DNA from: Paraburkholderia sp. BL9I2N2
GTDB lineage: Bacteria; Pseudomonadota; Gammaproteobacteria; Burkholderiales; Burkholderiaceae
NCBI RefSeq assembly: GCF_004339745.1
Contig: NZ_SMGP01000002.1
Span: forward strand, 62,001 to 126,000
Reading direction: 5' to 3'
Length of the DNA: 64,000 bases
Shown: in pieces, positions 62,172 through 64,000 of the stretch
Layout of the letters: each line of letters starts with the position of its first letter
Position numbering within the stretch: position 1 is the first letter of the stretch
Made by a program: the position numbers and the translations under genes
Notes under the pieces: model-generated
The model's database searches: none
What the model saw: the letters and a program-made list of their open reading frames with translations, nothing else
Told to the model about the DNA's origin: nothing

Positions 62172-62944
62172 AGATCGCCATCCTCGTTTCCGTGGGCCGT
62201 CATCCGGTGAGCGGCACTGCGCGCTACAGCCGCAACGACGCCGCCGCGCTGACCCTGGCGCTCTCGCTCGCCAGAACGCACAACGCGACGCTCGACGTGC
62301 TGCACGCGGGCGATCCGTCCAATCCCGCATTGAAAGAATATCTGGCGCTCGGCGCACGTTCGGTCGAAGTGCTCGAGATCGCCGCAACGCCCGAATTGCA
62401 AGCCGACGCAACCGCGCCGCTGGCTGCGCGTCTGCGTGGCTACGACCTCGTTCTGACAGGCACGCGTGCCGAAGGCGCATTCGATAGCGGCATGCTGCCG
62501 TATCGCGTCGCCAATGCGCTGGAGATGCCGCTGGTCGGCGCCGCCGTCGACATCGCGCTGCGCGACGGTTGCGCGGAAGTCCGCCAGTTCATGCCGAAGG
62601 GTTTGCGCCGTCGCGTGGAAGTGCGGCTGCCCGCGCTGATTGCCGTACATCCGCTGGCCAACGCCGCACCGACCTACGCGTATGCGCGCTTGCGCGAAGG
62701 CTCGATTCGCCCGGTCGCCACGCTGGCCGCCGCCAACCCCGACGACCTCGCCTGGACCGTGCGCCCGGCGGGCGCGAAACCGGTGCGCCTCGCCGCTGCC
62801 GAAAAGCGCTCCGGCCACGCCCGCATGCTCTCGGCGACGACGACTGAAAGCCGCGGCGGCAGCGTCGTAATTGAAGGAAGTTCTGTCGAAAAAGCACAAG
62901 TGATTCTGGCGTATTTGCGCGAGCATCAACTCGTGGATTACTGA
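62168..62944 (+). CDS. etfB: electron transfer flavoprotein beta subunit, dgc-associated
   Basis: A 258-residue ETF beta with MKIAILVSVGRHPVSG, SRNDAAALTLALSLA and LVLTGTRAEGAFDSGMLPYRVA. It partners the preceding alpha subunit. The AMP-binding stretch is more divergent than in the general fatty-acid ETF, consistent with a specialised paralogue. Confidence 0.9.
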   Translation: MKIAILVSVGRHPVSGTARYSRNDAAALTLALSLARTHNATLDVLHAGDPSNPALKEYLALGARSVEVLEIAATPELQADATAPLAARLRGYDLVLTGTRAEGAFDSGMLPYRVANALEMPLVGAAVDIALRDGCAEVRQFMPKGLRRRVEVRLPALIAVHPLANAAPTYAYARLREGSIRPVATLAAANPDDLAWTVRPAGAKPVRLAAAEKRSGHARMLSATTTESRGGSVVIEGSSVEKAQVILAYLREHQLVDY

Positions 62945-63017
62945 TTTCCGGTTCGGGCCAGCATGCGACCAGGAGGGCCTGGCGCGGCGCCAGACGTGAC
63001 ATGCAACGGAGCACACA

Positions 63018-64000
63018 ATGAAAGTTTCGGCAGACGTTCGCGCAATGATCGAACGCCGCAAGAAGAATTACACGCTGGAAGCGCCGTTCTATACGAGCGA
63101 GGATATTTTCGCGCTCGACATGGACGCGATCTTCCGTCAGCACTGGATTCAGGTCGCGGTGGAACCGGACGTGCCGGAGCCGGGCGATTACATCACGGTG
63201 GAAATCGGCAACGATTCGATTCTGATCGTGCGCGACGACGACATGCAGGTGAGGGTGTTTCACAACGTCTGCCGCCATCGCGGCGCGCGCCTGTGCAATA
63301 CCGACAAAGGCTCGCTCGGCAATATCGTCTGTCCGTATCACAGCTGGACGTACAACCTGAACGGCGATCTGATGTTCGCCGAGCACATGGGCGATCAGTT
63401 CGACCGCTGCAAACATAGCCTGAAGGCCGTGCACGTCGAGAATCTGGCGGGCCTGATTTTCATTTGCCTCGCTGACAATCCGCCGACCGACTTCGGCGTG
63501 ATGCGTGCCGCAATGGAACCGTACCTGCTGCCGCACGATCTGGCTGGCTGCAAGATCGCGGCCTCGATCGATATTATCGAAGACGGCAACTGGAAGCTCA
63601 CGATGGAGAACAATCGCGAGTGCTATCACTGCGTCGCGAACCATCCCGAGCTGACCATTTCGCTCTACGAATACGGTTTCGGCTATCAGCGCTCGCCGGC
63701 CAACGAAGAAGGCATGGCCGCCTTCGAAGAGACGGTGGCTCGCCGTACCGCGCAATGGGAAGCGATGAAGCTGCCCTCGGCGGAAATCGAACGGCTGGCC
63801 GATCTGGTCACGGGTTTCCGCACGCAACGCCTGCCGCTCGATCGCGATGGTGAATCGCAGACGCTCGACGCGAAAGTGGCGTCGAAAAAACTGCTCGGCG
63901 GCTTCGAGCAAGCCGATCTCGGCGGCCTGTCGTTCTGGACGCAGCCGAATTCGTGGCATCACTTCATGAGCGATCACATCGTCAGCTTTTCGGTGATTCC
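63018..64000 (+). CDS. gbcA: glycine betaine monooxygenase, Rieske oxygenase subunit (3' cut)
   Basis: The first 327 residues of an oxygenase that runs off the window. The Rieske 2Fe-2S ligands are Cys85, His87, Cys105 and His108 (VCRHRGARL, then CPYHSW). Mononuclear-iron ligands are His204 and His209 (CYHCVANHPE), preceded by EDGNWKLTMENN. It removes one methyl of glycine betaine as formaldehyde to give dimethylglycine, with electrons from the GbcB reductase, expected just beyond the window. The gene follows etfB by 73 bases and probably belongs to the same transcription unit. Confidence 0.93.
   Translation, partial: MKVSADVRAMIERRKKNYTLEAPFYTSEDIFALDMDAIFRQHWIQVAVEPDVPEPGDYITVEIGNDSILIVRDDDMQVRVFHNVCRHRGARLCNTDKGSLGNIVCPYHSWTYNLNGDLMFAEHMGDQFDRCKHSLKAVHVENLAGLIFICLADNPPTDFGVMRAAMEPYLLPHDLAGCKIAASIDIIEDGNWKLTMENNRECYHCVANHPELTISLYEYGFGYQRSPANEEGMAAFEETVARRTAQWEAMKLPSAEIERLADLVTGFRTQRLPLDRDGESQTLDAKVASKKLLGGFEQADLGGLSFWTQPNSWHHFMSDHIVSFSVI

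Overview
The window is high-GC, gene-dense DNA from a betaproteobacterium. Gene content and style point to the Burkholderiaceae, most likely Paraburkholderia or Burkholderia: a betIBA cluster, paired GlxA-type AraC regulators, WXXGXW-repeat and DUF4148-like small exported proteins, and soxBDAG with dgcAB/etfAB. This placement is an inference from content, not a database match. No rRNA, tRNA, CRISPR array or intact insertion sequence was seen.

Layout. (1) 1-5216: the 3' end of a NuoM-type proton-pumping subunit, then a complete cyoABCD quinol oxidase operon (no cyoE) closed by a strong terminator. (2) 5264-7221: a candidate cysteine-sensing attenuator (26-codon leader with tandem Cys codons, then a terminator) in front of a cysteinyl-tRNA synthetase of unusual type, facing a small double-glycine-leader peptide gene. 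(3) 7540-12210: an AhpD-like protein, a HAD phosphatase, a membrane-anchored di-haem peroxidase and a phosphoesterase lipoprotein. (4) 12612-17948: an ECF sigma/anti-sigma/periplasmic sensor operon running into a DUF1800-DUF1501 pair, flanked by WXXGXW-repeat and small lipoprotein genes. (5) 17961-22575: an MFS transporter, a flavin reductase and flavin monooxygenase pair, and a divergent XRE-cupin regulator with a clear operator-in-promoter, then a BON protein. (6) 22861-27968: an acyl-CoA dehydrogenase divergent from an SDR and an acyl-CoA ligase, then a small exported protein. (7) 27969-29189: a scar with a frameshifted small membrane protein, a decayed BRO-N antirepressor fragment and four 48-bp tandem repeats.

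(8) 29190-64000 is a nearly complete choline-to-pyruvate pathway. Choline enters through ChoVWX and BetA/BetB oxidise it to glycine betaine under BetI. GbcA (the last gene, cut by the window end) starts demethylation to dimethylglycine; DgcAB with a dedicated EtfAB give sarcosine; SoxBDAG give glycine; GlyA makes serine and SdaA makes pyruvate. FdhA removes the formaldehyde released. Three GlxA/GbdR-like regulators are interspersed. Two insertions break the theme: a lower-GC DUF6402-like/membrane-protein pair (33357-35224) and an MFS-cupin-AmpC block (44003-47065).

The points most worth a second look are the Cys-codon leader with its unusual CysRS and the neighbouring GG-leader peptide, the in-frame 48-bp repeats before choV, the ECF-DUF1800-DUF1501 locus, the DUF6402-like pair, and the XRE-cupin operator.
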